A DNA stretch of 64,000 nucleotides from Candidatus Tectimicrobiota bacterium (lineage in GTDB: Bacteria > JACPUC01), in NCBI GenBank assembly GCA_016192455.1, contig JACPUC010000016.1, positions 1 to 64,000 of the forward strand. Direction: 5' to 3'. The first letter of the stretch is position 1. Each line of letters begins with the position of its first letter. A program made the translations under genes and the position numbers. The notes under the pieces are model-generated. The model was not told the DNA's origin. It worked only from the letters and a program-made list of their open reading frames with translations, and did no database searches. Below, piece by piece: positions 36,473 to 45,221 of this stretch.

Positions 36473-38095
36473 GTGGCGCGCTGCACCCTGGTGCCGCCCG
36501 CGCCGGCGGTCCGTCCTTTCGCCCCGCTCTGGAGCCTCGAGCGCTCCCGTGCCGCTGACGATGTGGGGGAAAGCCAGGTGCGCCCTGGTCGCCAGAACCA
36601 GCGCCGGTTCCTCGGCTGCGTGTGCCTCGCCGGCTGGTTTCCATGCTCCCTCCTCAACCTTCCTCGGCGCCGCTGGCACGTCCGCCGGCGGCTGACGCCA
36701 CGCACCGTAGCGTCACCCCTGCGAGCCCTTGGAACCTGCCTCGCCGTCGCCGCCTTGCTGGGGCTGGGGATGTCGCCGCCGCTCGCCGCCCAGCCTCCGC
36801 CGCACGTCTCCCTCTATCGCCCGCTTGCCCCCACCCCCTTCAATGCTCTCCTCGATGCCCTCGTCGCCAAGCTCCGCGAGCGCGGCATGACGGTCCGCGA
36901 GGAGCGCCTGCCTCCTGCGCCGCAGCCTGATCCTCGGGGCGCGCCTCTCGCCGCGGAGCCACCGGATCGCCCCGCGGGGGAAGCCCCCGCAGCGGCGCCC
37001 GGCCAGCCCCCCGGCGTGTTCCTGGTCCTTGGGCTGGAACTGGCGGGGAGGCTGGCAAGCCCAGCATCCCAGCCGCTCCTCGTGTTGAGCGAGAACTGCG
37101 CGAACGGCGCTACGCTGCCCGACTGGCTGCGCCAGCGCCGGGGCCCGACCCAAATCTACTGCCTGGCCCTCTCCACCCAGCAGTGGCTTCTGCCGCTGCG
37201 CCGCCTGCTGCCGCAGGGGAGCCGCCTGGGCCTCATCGCGCTGGAGGCGCCGCCCCCCGCGCCGTCCCCCGCGGCTCCCGGACCGCCGCCGACCGTGCTG
37301 GACGGCAGTCTCGCCGCGCTCGGCGCCGAGCTGGCAACTCTTGGCGTGCAGCTCATCACCCAGGGGGTGCCGAGCCCCGACGCCGTGCCAGCGGCTCTGC
37401 GACTCGCGCGACCCCGCATCGACGCCCTCTGGGTGCCGCCCCGCAGTATCCTCCTGCGCGCCGAGTACATCCCGGAAATCCTGCGCTTCAGTCTCGAGGA
37501 ACGCCTGCCGGTCTTCGTCCCAACGCAGAGTCTCGTGCGCGCCGGCTACCTCGCCGCCGCCGAGGTCGACGAGACGGCGCTCCTGGAGAACCTGCTCCAA
37601 ACCGTCGCGCGGCTCGGCGGTGCGCAACCAGCCGAGCCGCCCGGGCCGACCCCCGCCCCCGCCCCTGCCCGCTACGCCGTGAACGTGGAGACGGCGCGCC
37701 GGCTGGGGCTGCGCGTCCACGCCGAGGAACTGCGCTGGGCGCACGCCGTCTTTCCCTTCCCCTTCGAGGTGCAGGACCTCCTGGATCGTTATGCCGAGGC
37801 CTTTCAGCGCGAGGACGCGCGCCGCTACGAGGCCGCCTTCTGGGAGCCGACGGCGCGTCAGCTCAAGGGCTTTGATCGGTTGATGCGCACCGCGCGCAAT
37901 ATCCAGGTGGAGTTTGAGACCCAACGGGTGGAGTACACCGAGGGAGCGGCGCGCATGCAGATCCACGTCGTTCAGATCTTCACCTTCATCGATGAGATGT
38001 CGGGACGCCAGGTGTCGCTCCGCGCGCCCTTTCAGTTCCAGCTCGAACGCCGGCAGAACGAGTGGCGCATCACCGGCATGCAGCAAGGCGGGTAG
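36473..38095 (+). CDS. Secreted ABC-substrate-binding-like protein with C-terminal NTF2-like domain
   Basis: 540 aa from the GTG at 36473; the true start may lie later (GTG codons at 36578 and 36620), because a signal-peptide-like segment (ALGTCLAVAALLGLGMSPPLAAQ) only occurs at about 85-107. After it comes a fold resembling the DUF/ABC_sub_bind (TrpX-like) family: LVLGLELAGRLASPASQPLLVLSENC, then SRLGLIALEA and LRLARPRIDALWVPPRSILL, with Pro-rich insertions. The last 120 residues (DLLDRYAEAFQREDARRYEAAFW ... NEWRITGMQQ) look NTF2-like. The gene stops 5 bases before the phosphatase start, so the two are coupled. A periplasmic sensor that feeds the phosphatase is a plausible role, by inference. 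Confidence 0.7.
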   Translation: MARCTLVPPAPAVRPFAPLWSLERSRAADDVGESQVRPGRQNQRRFLGCVCLAGWFPCSLLNLPRRRWHVRRRLTPRTVASPLRALGTCLAVAALLGLGMSPPLAAQPPPHVSLYRPLAPTPFNALLDALVAKLRERGMTVREERLPPAPQPDPRGAPLAAEPPDRPAGEAPAAAPGQPPGVFLVLGLELAGRLASPASQPLLVLSENCANGATLPDWLRQRRGPTQIYCLALSTQQWLLPLRRLLPQGSRLGLIALEAPPPAPSPAAPGPPPTVLDGSLAALGAELATLGVQLITQGVPSPDAVPAALRLARPRIDALWVPPRSILLRAEYIPEILRFSLEERLPVFVPTQSLVRAGYLAAAEVDETALLENLLQTVARLGGAQPAEPPGPTPAPAPARYAVNVETARRLGLRVHAEELRWAHAVFPFPFEVQDLLDRYAEAFQREDARRYEAAFWEPTARQLKGFDRLMRTARNIQVEFETQRVEYTEGAARMQIHVVQIFTFIDEMSGRQVSLRAPFQFQLERRQNEWRITGMQQGG

Positions 38096-38100
38096 GTGGC

Positions 38101-40086
38101 ATGAGCTTGCGTACGCTCGGCATTCAAGGCAAGCTCCTGAGCTTCTTCCTGGTGGTGATCATCATCCCGCTGCCACTGCTGGCGAGCGTTGTCTATTGGC
38201 GCAGCAGCGGCGTGGTGAAAGGCCAGGTGCTGGAGCAGCTTGCCTGGATCGCCGGCGAGATGACCGGCAAGGTCGGCAGCGCGCTCTTCACCGCCGGGGA
38301 GCAGGCGCGCCTCCTCGCCAACCTGCCCGACATCCGCAACTACCTACGCGCCCGCGCCTTCGGCCTGCAGGAAGACCTGGCGCGTCAACAGGCGAGCCTG
38401 CGAGAGTACTTCGAGCAGTTCCTGCTGGATCATCCGCGCTTCAGCCACGTCGGCTTCCTCGACGACCGCGGCGGCGCCGTGGCGGCCGCCCCCGCGAGCT
38501 GGAGCGCCGCCGCGCAGCGCGCCGCAGGGGACGAGGAGGCCTTGGCGCTGACCCCGCAACGGGCCACGCGGCGCGTGCTGGCGCCAGCTCAGACTGGGGG
38601 GGAGCCGTTGGTGCGCTTCGTCGTGCCGGTGCAACGTGAGGAGGCCCGCGGCCTGGGCACCGAAGCCGCAAGAGCGGCCCAGGAGCTCCTCGGCAGCTTC
38701 CAGGCCCCCGAGGGCGTGCTCGTCTTGGACATGAACCTCACTGAGCTGCGCAGCATCTTCGCCAGCCTGCGGATCGGGTCGCGCGGGCGGGCGTTCCTCC
38801 TGGACGCCCGGGGAGGGGTGCTGGCAGGGGGTGATGAGCTGAACCGCCTGAACTTTGCCAGCCGCGCCCCCGCCGATCTGGCCTCGCTGCTCGGACGAAT
38901 TGTCGGCGGCATCTCCGGCACCGGCGAGTACGCCTGCTTGGAAACGACCTGCCTCGTCGCCTTCGCGACCCTCACCCAGGAGGGCTGGAAAGCGACCGTG
39001 GTGGCGCCGCAGGCGGACTTCACCCGCTGGGTGGACGAGATGCGCACCCTCACGATCATCTTCACGGCGCTCATCTTCGTGGCCGCGGTGCTGGCCGCGG
39101 TGCTCTTCACCCGGCAGATTTCCGGTCCCCTCCAGGAACTCGATGCCGCCGCCCGCAGAGTTGCCGCGGGTGACTTCTCGGTGCGCGTCAACCTGGCGCG
39201 CCGGGACGAGATCGGCCGCCTCGCCGAGACCTTTGAGAGCATGACGAAACGTCTGCGCGACTACATGGTGGAGATGGAGGAGAAGCAGCGCCTGCAGCAG
39301 GAACTGAGCATCGCCCGGTCGATCCAGGCCAGTTTGCTGCCGCAGCATCCGCCGCGCCTTCCCCGGCTCGACCTGCAAGCCCTCTCCCTGCCGGCCCGCG
39401 AGGTTGGCGGCGACTACTACGATTTCTTCCACCGCCAGGCCGGCCGGCCGAACGAGCGCCTGGGGCTGGCCATCGGCGACGCCTCCGGCAAGGGGGTGCC
39501 GGCCTCCCTGCTGATCTCGATGACGCGCAGCCTCCTGCGCTCGCAGGTGGAGGTCTCCACCTCGCCCGGCGAGGCGGTGGCGGCGGTGAACCGCCTCCTC
39601 TTCGAGGACTGCGTGGGGTTTCGCAACTTCGTCAGCATCTTCTACGCCGAGTTTGAGCCGGCCTCGTTGACCTTGCGCTGCGCCAACGCCGGCCAGCTCT
39701 TCCCTCTGTACTGCCGGGGGCGCGATCGTCATATTGAGTTCCTGACGCTGCCCGGCACGCCCCTTGGGGTGCGCAGCGATGCGCAGTTCCCCGAGGCCAC
39801 CCTGGTTCTGGAGCCGGAGGACGTCCTCGTCCTCTATACTGATGGCATCGTGGAGGCGATGGACGAGCGGCGCCGCATGTACAGCTTCGACCGCCTGCAG
39901 CGCACCATCCAGCGCCTGGCGGCGGGTTCGGCCAGAGCCATCATCGATGCCATCATCGAAGACGTGACAAAGTTTTGCGGCGGCGAGGCGCCGAATGATG
40001 ATATGACCCTCATCGTCATGAAGGTCAGGGAGGGCGCGCCGCGCGACGAGGCGCTCTCCGGCACGGAGGCGGGAGCGGAGGGATGA
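38101..40086 (+). CDS. Membrane-bound SpoIIE/RsbU-type PP2C phosphatase with HAMP domain
   Basis: 661 aa. Two membrane helices (about 13-33 and 317-340) enclose a 280-residue periplasmic sensor of the double-Cache type (RFSHVGFLDDRGGAV; RGRAFLLDARGGVLAGG). A HAMP linker follows (about 340-395) and then a coiled stretch. The PP2C/SpoIIE domain has EVGGDYYDFF (about 435), GDASGKGVPAS (about 459), YTDGIVEAMD (about 579) and NDDMTLIV (about 632), so all metal-binding Asp residues are present. It should dephosphorylate the STAS protein in response to an outside signal. It sits between the secreted binding-like protein and an outer-membrane protein gene, overlapping the latter by 4 bases (ATGA). 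Confidence 0.92.
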   Translation: MSLRTLGIQGKLLSFFLVVIIIPLPLLASVVYWRSSGVVKGQVLEQLAWIAGEMTGKVGSALFTAGEQARLLANLPDIRNYLRARAFGLQEDLARQQASLREYFEQFLLDHPRFSHVGFLDDRGGAVAAAPASWSAAAQRAAGDEEALALTPQRATRRVLAPAQTGGEPLVRFVVPVQREEARGLGTEAARAAQELLGSFQAPEGVLVLDMNLTELRSIFASLRIGSRGRAFLLDARGGVLAGGDELNRLNFASRAPADLASLLGRIVGGISGTGEYACLETTCLVAFATLTQEGWKATVVAPQADFTRWVDEMRTLTIIFTALIFVAAVLAAVLFTRQISGPLQELDAAARRVAAGDFSVRVNLARRDEIGRLAETFESMTKRLRDYMVEMEEKQRLQQELSIARSIQASLLPQHPPRLPRLDLQALSLPAREVGGDYYDFFHRQAGRPNERLGLAIGDASGKGVPASLLISMTRSLLRSQVEVSTSPGEAVAAVNRLLFEDCVGFRNFVSIFYAEFEPASLTLRCANAGQLFPLYCRGRDRHIEFLTLPGTPLGVRSDAQFPEATLVLEPEDVLVLYTDGIVEAMDERRRMYSFDRLQRTIQRLAAGSARAIIDAIIEDVTKFCGGEAPNDDMTLIVMKVREGAPRDEALSGTEAGAEG

Positions 40087-41198
40087 TGCGGCGCCGTCGT
40101 CCAGGCAGCAAGGCGCGTTGGCTGCTCCGCCTCCTGGCGCTGCTTGGGGCCGCGGCGGTAGTGTGGGCGGCGCCGCGGCAGGCCCCTGGGCAGGACCTCT
40201 TCGGCGACCTCCTCATCTTTCGCCCGCAGGCGCAGATTGATCAGGTGCGGCGGGGCATCTCGCGGGGCATCTCGCGCATCCCCTTCAGCTCCACACCCGG
40301 CGGCTTCGTCTTCCGCTTCAATCCCGAGTTGGGCATTCCGCAGCCCGTCTCCGAGAGCCTCGGGCCCTCATTCGTGGAACGCGCCCCGACCCTCGGCCGG
40401 GGCATCATCTCGGCTGGCATCTCGGTCACGCACCTGAACTTCGACCTCCTCGAAGGCGTGGACCTGGACGACCTCTTCGACGCCACGGTGGTGGAGCAAC
40501 CGGGCGGCCTGCTGACGATCACGCGTCGGCAGGACGTCAACCTCAAGCTAGAGCAGACGCTGCTGGCGGTCAGCGGCTTCTATGGCTTGAGCGAGCGCTT
40601 CGACCTCGGGATCGTCGTGCCGTTCGTCTCCAATCGCCTGCGCGCCGTGTCAAGCATCTCCGGAACGCGCCAGCTCGCGGGGGGAGAGCCCCGTCCCCTC
40701 CCCGCCACGGTGACCGCGAGCACCTTGAACGAACAGGGGCTGGGGGATGTGCTCCTGCGGGCCAAGTATTTCTTCGCGGAGTCCCGCTTCCCGTTCGAGT
40801 TTGCCGTTGCGCTCGACCTCAAGCTGCCAACCGGCGATGAAGAGCGACTCCTTGGCAACGGCGATCTTGAGGTGCGCCCCCTGACGATCGCCTCGCGCTC
40901 GTTCGGTCCCTTCACCCCGCACCTCAACCTGGGCGCCATCCTGAACACGCGCAGCAGCGAAGGGAGCGGGTTCTTCTACGGTGCGGGCGCGGACGTGCGC
41001 CTCCTGTCGAGGCTGACGGCATCCGTCGAGTACTTCGCCCAGACGGATGAGGAGGACACCATCGCCGACCTTGCCCTGGGCCTGAAATGGAACCCTTGGA
41101 AGCGCCTGGTGCTGCGTGGCAGCCTGCGCTGGAGCGTCAACGAGGACGGGCTGCGCGACCGTCTCACCCCAACGTTCGGTATCGAGGCGAGCTTTTGA
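40083..41198 (+). CDS. Predicted outer-membrane beta-barrel protein
   Basis: 371 aa. A signal peptide (LLRLLALLGAAAVVWAA) is followed by alternating beta strands with aromatic and Gly residues (LLAVSGFYGLSERFDLGIVVPFVSNRL; FEFAVALDLKLPTGDEERLLGNG; GAGADVRLLSRLTASVEYFAQ; NPWKRLVLRGSLRW). It ends in Phe (GIEASF), the usual BAM signal. It resembles the phenol/MetA-pathway transporter-like (DUF3187/Phenol_MetA_deg) barrels. The start ATG overlaps the phosphatase stop, so it is the last gene of the signalling operon. Function is unknown; a porin or sensor in the outer membrane are options. Confidence 0.8.
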   Translation: MMRRRRPGSKARWLLRLLALLGAAAVVWAAPRQAPGQDLFGDLLIFRPQAQIDQVRRGISRGISRIPFSSTPGGFVFRFNPELGIPQPVSESLGPSFVERAPTLGRGIISAGISVTHLNFDLLEGVDLDDLFDATVVEQPGGLLTITRRQDVNLKLEQTLLAVSGFYGLSERFDLGIVVPFVSNRLRAVSSISGTRQLAGGEPRPLPATVTASTLNEQGLGDVLLRAKYFFAESRFPFEFAVALDLKLPTGDEERLLGNGDLEVRPLTIASRSFGPFTPHLNLGAILNTRSSEGSGFFYGAGADVRLLSRLTASVEYFAQTDEEDTIADLALGLKWNPWKRLVLRGSLRWSVNEDGLRDRLTPTFGIEASF

Positions 41199-41338
41199 GG
41201 GCGGAGGCAGACGCGGCAGGAGTGCGGCTCGGCAGGGCCGGGGGGATGGGGGCGCGGGAGAAGGGGTGCGGCGTCTTGCGGCAGCGGGATCATCGCGCCA
41301 CTGGCCGTCAAGTCGCAGCGGCGCGTTGCGAGGCGAGC

Positions 41339-41527
41339 CTAGTTTCCGAGATAGGCCTTGAGCTGATCAACGACGGCGTCGAGAGAGCTCACGGTCCGCC
41401 ACATCCAGCGGCCAGCCCCTTCATCCCAGAAGCTGAGGATGTAGCCTTCGGCGCCCGGCTCAACGCGAATCTCCTTCCGCGGATGGCCGGGCTTCTTCGT
41501 CGTGGCAGCGGGAGAGGTCTCCGTCAT
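41339..41527 (-). CDS. Small conserved-looking hypothetical protein
   Basis: 62 aa. After a basic Thr/Lys-rich start it reads IRVEPGAEGYILSFWDEGAGRWMWRTVSSLDAVVDQLKAYLGN, with balanced composition, alternating hydrophobicity and a C-terminal helix, unlike the usual GC-rich shadow frames. GAGGA lies 9 bases before the ATG. It stands alone between the OMP gene and dapB. No family was recognised. Confidence 0.6.
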   Translation of the reverse strand: MTETSPAATTKKPGHPRKEIRVEPGAEGYILSFWDEGAGRWMWRTVSSLDAVVDQLKAYLGN

Positions 41528-41714
41528 GGCGCCGTCCTCATCGCGGCTAGAGGGTGGAAGGGTACGCGAGCATCGTGGCAGCTTACGGCAAACAGAGCAC
41601 CCCCCCGCGCTGAATGCGCCTGGTCACGGTACGGGGAAGCCGTGGCGCGAGGCGGCCGCACCGGCGCTCCGTCCCCTGCGCCGAGGGGTGGGGCCGCCTC
41701 CGGTGTGCTGGGGC

Positions 41715-42536
41715 TCAGAGCCCCAGGACATCCTTCATCGAGTACAGGCCCACCGGCTGCTGAACGAGCCAGCGCACCGCCCGCAGCGCCCCATGGGCAA
41801 AGGTGTCGCGGCTGTGCGCCCGATGCGTGACCTCCAAGCGTTCACCCTGACCGATGAAGTAGACCGTGTGGTCGCCCGCCACATCGCCGCCGCGCAGCGC
41901 CATGAGGCCGATCTCCGCCTCGGTGCGCGCCCCCACCATCCCCTGCCGGCCACACACCGCCACGTCACGGTAGCTGCGCCCGGCGGCGGCGGCGAGAATC
42001 TCTCCCAGGCGGACGGCGGTGCCGCTGGGGGCATCCTTCTTCATGCGGTGGTGCATCTCGAGCACTTCGAGGTCGAACCCTGGTCCCAGCAGCCGCGCCA
42101 TCCGTTCGACAATGCTGAAGAGGACGTTCACCCCGACGCTCATGTTCGGAGCGACGAGGCAGCGCGTGGCGCGTCCCAGCTCGGTCAGCTCCCGCTGCTG
42201 GGCCTCGTTGTACCCGGTGGTGCCGAGCACGGCGGCCAGCTTTGCCCGCACCGCGATCCGCAGGTGCTCGAGCGTGGCCGCCGGCACGGAGAACTCGAGC
42301 AGCACATCCCCCTGCCCGGCGGCGGCCTGCAGGTCACTCGACAGGGGGACCTTCAGGACGCCGACGCCGGCCTCCTCCCCCGCATCACGCCCCAGCGCGC
42401 CGTGCCCGGCATGCTCGATCGCCCCGGCCAGGACGAGATCGGGAGCCTCGGCAATGAGCTGGATGAGGCGTTTCCCCATGCGGCCCGCCGCACCCGCCAC
42501 GATGACCCGGAGAGGGTCACGACCTGCAGCAACCAT
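41715..42536 (-). CDS. dapB: 4-hydroxy-tetrahydrodipicolinate reductase
   Basis: 273 aa. The nucleotide-binding loop is VAGAAGRMGK (13-22); the dimer/active-site segment LEMHHRMKKDAPSGTA carries the catalytic His162/His163 and Lys166, and FSVPAATLEH precedes it. It reduces the DapA product with NAD(P)H in the lysine/diaminopimelate pathway. ATG at 42536 is chosen for GGGAGCG at 7 bases; 12 more in-frame residues upstream are not conserved. It lies 69 bases after dapA on the same strand. Confidence 0.95.
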   Translation of the reverse strand: MVAAGRDPLRVIVAGAAGRMGKRLIQLIAEAPDLVLAGAIEHAGHGALGRDAGEEAGVGVLKVPLSSDLQAAAGQGDVLLEFSVPAATLEHLRIAVRAKLAAVLGTTGYNEAQQRELTELGRATRCLVAPNMSVGVNVLFSIVERMARLLGPGFDLEVLEMHHRMKKDAPSGTAVRLGEILAAAAGRSYRDVAVCGRQGMVGARTEAEIGLMALRGGDVAGDHTVYFIGQGERLEVTHRAHSRDTFAHGALRAVRWLVQQPVGLYSMKDVLGL

Positions 42537-42605
42537 TGTGCGCTCCCAGGAAGAAGCGCCGGCCCGACTCATCGCCGCGCCGGCGCCTGGTGGAGCACCA
42601 CGCCG

Positions 42606-43481
42606 TTAGCTGAGAAGCCCGTACTGCTTCATGACCATCTGCAGGCGTTCCCGGTTCGGCGGCGACATGGGGCAGAGCGGCAGCCGGAACTCCTCGCGGC
42701 ACAGCCCCATGAGCGCCGCGGCGGTCTTCACCGGAATCGGGTTCGTCTCCAAGAACATCGCCTCGTTCAGGGGCAGCGCCTTGTAGTGCAGCTCCCGCGC
42801 CCGCGCCAGATCGCCGGCGTTGAAGGCGTTGATCATGCCGGCGATGTCCTGCGGCGCGACGTTCGCGGTCACCGAGATCACCCCCTTCCCGCCCACCGCC
42901 AGGGTCGGCAGGATGGTGAAATCGTCGCCCGAGAGCACCGTCAGCCGATCCTCACACTGCGCGATGATGTCGCTGATCTGTGTGAGGGAGGCGGTGGCTT
43001 CCTTGAGGGCCACGATCGTCTCAATCTCCGCTAAGCGGGCCACGGTGGAGGGGAGCATGTTCACCGAGGTGCGCCCCGGCACGTTGTACGGCACGAGCGG
43101 AAAATCAACGGCCTTGGCGATGGCGGCGAAATGCCGGTAGAGCCCCTCCTGGGTGGGCTTGTTGTAGTAAGGGGTGATCAAGAGGGCGCCGTCTGCGCCC
43201 GAGCGCTTGGCATGCTTGGTCAGGGAGATCGCCTCATCGGTGGAGTTGGAGCCGGTGCCGGCGAGGACCGGGACGCGCTTGTTCACCTGCTCCACGGCGA
43301 TCAAGACAACGCGCTCATGCTCGGCGTGCGACAGCGTTGCCGCCTCGCCCGTGGTGCCGCAGGGCACGATGCCGTGGGTGCCGCTGCCGATCTGCCTTTC
43401 GATGAGGTTGCGGAACGCCGCCTCATCGACCTGGCCGTCTCGGAACGGCGTGATGATGGCCACAAACGAGCCTTCAAACAT
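42606..43481 (-). CDS. dapA: 4-hydroxy-tetrahydrodipicolinate synthase
   Basis: 291 aa, standard length. The Schiff-base Lys160 is in VALKEATAS, Tyr132 in PYNVPGRTS, and the pyruvate-binding GTTGE at 42-46. It condenses pyruvate and aspartate semialdehyde, the first committed step of lysine/DAP synthesis. ATG at 43481 is preceded by AGAGGGGG. A strong promoter at 43638-43666 leaves a leader of about 150 bases in which no lysine riboswitch is apparent. Confidence 0.96.
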   Translation of the reverse strand: MFEGSFVAIITPFRDGQVDEAAFRNLIERQIGSGTHGIVPCGTTGEAATLSHAEHERVVLIAVEQVNKRVPVLAGTGSNSTDEAISLTKHAKRSGADGALLITPYYNKPTQEGLYRHFAAIAKAVDFPLVPYNVPGRTSVNMLPSTVARLAEIETIVALKEATASLTQISDIIAQCEDRLTVLSGDDFTILPTLAVGGKGVISVTANVAPQDIAGMINAFNAGDLARARELHYKALPLNEAMFLETNPIPVKTAAALMGLCREEFRLPLCPMSPPNRERLQMVMKQYGLLS

Positions 43482-43637
43482 GATCAGCCCCCTCTTGCTG
43501 CGCCGACGCCCTCGCGCCGGCTTCTCCTCACCTAACCTCCTGGTTCCTCCCCTGTCGCCGAACCCAGGAGGATGTTCGACGCAGGTAACGATGAGCCCCT
43601 GACCAAGGAGACCGTTTCGTTCCGTGAGGTTGGAAGT

Positions 43638-43666
43638 ATTATACGGCGGTGGTCGAGAGCTGTCTA
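43638..43666 (-). promoter_or_regulatory. Strong sigma-70-type promoter of dapA-dapB
   Basis: On the minus strand TAGACA (43661-43666), 17 bases, TATAAT (43638-43643): five of six and six of six consensus positions. Confidence 0.8.
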
Positions 43667-43767
43667 GCAACCAGTCAGAAACCAGGCTCGAAATCCTCTC
43701 CGCCAGTCTGGCGCGGCTGCGGGCACGGCGCGGCACAGCGCGACCTGGCGCGGCGCACGACTTTTCC

Positions 43768-43796
43768 TTGACTTTAGCGGGGAGAGAGCCTAGATG
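43768..43796 (+). promoter_or_regulatory. Promoter of the thiamine operon
   Basis: TTGACT (43768-43773), a 17-base spacer and TAGATG (43791-43796). It lies about 45 bases upstream of the TPP riboswitch, the expected arrangement. Confidence 0.6.
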
Positions 43797-43841
43797 AATA
43801 CCAGCAAGAGTGCGAGAGTGTGCACGAGCGAGCACGCGCGA

Positions 43842-43951
43842 CCCTAGGGGTGTCTCGGAACTGAGAGACTGTCCGCGCATGCCTTCTGCAAAGCGAGGCG
43901 TGCGGGACGGCAACCCTTTGAACCTGAACTGGGTCATACCAGCGTAGGGAA
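43842..43951 (+). promoter_or_regulatory. TPP riboswitch (THI element)
   Basis: The element starts CCCTAGGGGTGTC, continues with ACTGAGAGAC, and contains the highly conserved 3' part ACCCTTTGAACCTGA, CTGGGTCATACCAGC and GTAGGGA. CCCTA (43842-43846) pairs with TAGGG (43945-43949) as P1. It binds thiamine diphosphate and controls thiSGE. An intrinsic terminator 80 bases downstream gives the expression platform. Confidence 0.96.
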
Positions 43952-44029
43952 GCGGTTCGCGGTCTGCGGCGTTGCGCTCCTTCGCAGGTGCTGCTCAGGT
44001 TGTGAGCCGCGCAGCGAAGCGAGAGCGGG

Positions 44030-44060
44030 ACCGGCTTCCGACGTGAAAGCCGGTTTTTTT
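44030..44060 (+). terminator. Intrinsic terminator of the TPP riboswitch
   Basis: ACCGGCTT pairs with AAGCCGGT, followed by seven T, ending 4 bases before the thiS start. Placed after the riboswitch and before the first gene, it should stop transcription when thiamine diphosphate is bound. Confidence 0.9.
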
Positions 44061-44064
44061 GTGA

Positions 44065-44298
44065 GTGAACGCGGTGCGCCTGACGATCAATGGCGAGGAA
44101 CGAACCTTCGACGAAGCGCTGACGGTTGCGGAGCTGCTTGCCGCACTGCGGCTTGATCCGCGCGCCAAGGCCGTCGCGGTGAACGCCGAGGTCGTGCCGC
44201 GTGGCCAGTTTTCCACCTGGAGGCTGCGCGCCGACGATCGCGTTGAGATCGTCCAGGCTATCGGGGGAGGATCCTGTTCGTGGAGCATGAACTGCTAA
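44065..44298 (+). CDS. thiS: Sulfur carrier protein ThiS with C-terminal extension
   Basis: 77 aa from the GTG at 44065 (a GTG at 44074 is also possible). The ubiquitin-like fold is plain: [37 protein letters not shown], and the C-terminal [12 protein letters not shown]. ThiS normally ends at Gly-Gly; here SCSWSMNC follows before the stop, so the carrier would need trimming before thiocarboxylation, or a frame error lies near 44270. The reading frame overlaps the thiG start by 19 bases. It supplies sulfur for thiazole synthesis with ThiG. Confidence 0.88.
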   Translation: MNAVRLTINGEERTFDEALTVAELLAALRLDPRAKAVAVNAEVVPRGQFSTWRLRADDRVEIVQAIGGGSCSWSMNC

Positions 44299-45074
44299 AT
44301 GATGAACCGCTGCGCCTGGGGGCGTATTCGTTAACCTCCCGGCTGATCGTGGGAACCGGGAAGTACGCCTCGAACGCCCAGATGAAAGAAGCCATTGAAG
44401 CCTCCGGGGCGCAGATGGTGACGGTGGCGGTGCGGCGCGTCAACCTGGACCGCGGCGATGAGGATTCCCTCCTCAACCACCTCCCCGAGGGGACGATCAT
44501 CCTGCCGAACACGGCGGGCTGCTACACGGCGAGGGACGCCATCCTCACGGCGCAGCTTGCGCGCGAGGCCGGGCTCTCCTCGCTGGTGAAGTTGGAGGTG
44601 ATCGGCGACGAGCGCACCCTGTTCCCCGACAACGAGCAGCTCCTCGAGGCCACCAAGGAGCTCGTGGCGCAAGGCTTCACGGTGCTGCCGTACACGAACG
44701 ACGACCCGATCATGTCCCGCAAGCTCGAAGAGGCGGGGGCGGCCGCGGTGATGCCGCTGGCGGCCCCCATCGGCTCCGGGCTGGGGATTCGCAACCCCTA
44801 CAACCTGCAGATCATCCTCAACCAGGCGTCAGTGCCGATCATCGTCGACGCCGGGGTCGGCATCGCCTCCGATGCCGCCATCGCCATGGAGCTGGGGGTG
44901 GACGGCGTGCTCATGAACACCGGCATCGCCGGCGCCAAGGACCCTGTCCTCATGGCGCGCGCCATGCGCTGGGCCATCCTGGCGGGGCGCGCCGCCTACA
45001 AGGCCGGCCGCATCCCGAAGAAGCTTTACGCCACGGCCAGCAGTCCCCTCGAAGGGGTCGTGACCGCCAGCTAG
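44280..45074 (+). CDS. thiG: Thiazole synthase
   Basis: 264 aa. TIM-barrel protein with [11 protein letters not shown] near the start, Lys104 in VKLEVIGD that forms the imine with DXP, and [28 protein letters not shown] and [11 protein letters not shown] as phosphate-binding loops. It builds the thiazole phosphate from DXP, dehydroglycine (or iminoacetate) and ThiS thiocarboxylate. The GTG at 44280 has GGAGG 10 bases upstream, inside the end of thiS. It is under the TPP riboswitch. Confidence 0.96.
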   Translation: MEHELLNDEPLRLGAYSLTSRLIVGTGKYASNAQMKEAIEASGAQMVTVAVRRVNLDRGDEDSLLNHLPEGTIILPNTAGCYTARDAILTAQLAREAGLSSLVKLEVIGDERTLFPDNEQLLEATKELVAQGFTVLPYTNDDPIMSRKLEEAGAAAVMPLAAPIGSGLGIRNPYNLQIILNQASVPIIVDAGVGIASDAAIAMELGVDGVLMNTGIAGAKDPVLMARAMRWAILAGRAAYKAGRIPKKLYATASSPLEGVVTAS

Positions 45075-45221
45075 GCTCCATCTTATCGTGGGAACCCCTT
45101 GCTTCCCCATACCCTAATGCGACAGGAGTGAGGAGAAAGGGGAAGGAGCCTTCCCGATGCTCCCCTCTCTCCTTTCGGCTTTCACTTATCTCGCCGCGGC
45201 GCGGCGCACCTCCACGTTCCC

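Noticed and set aside
43482-43640. Lysine riboswitch in the dapA leader
   Set aside because: The leader is only about 150 bases and lacks the conserved L-box core.
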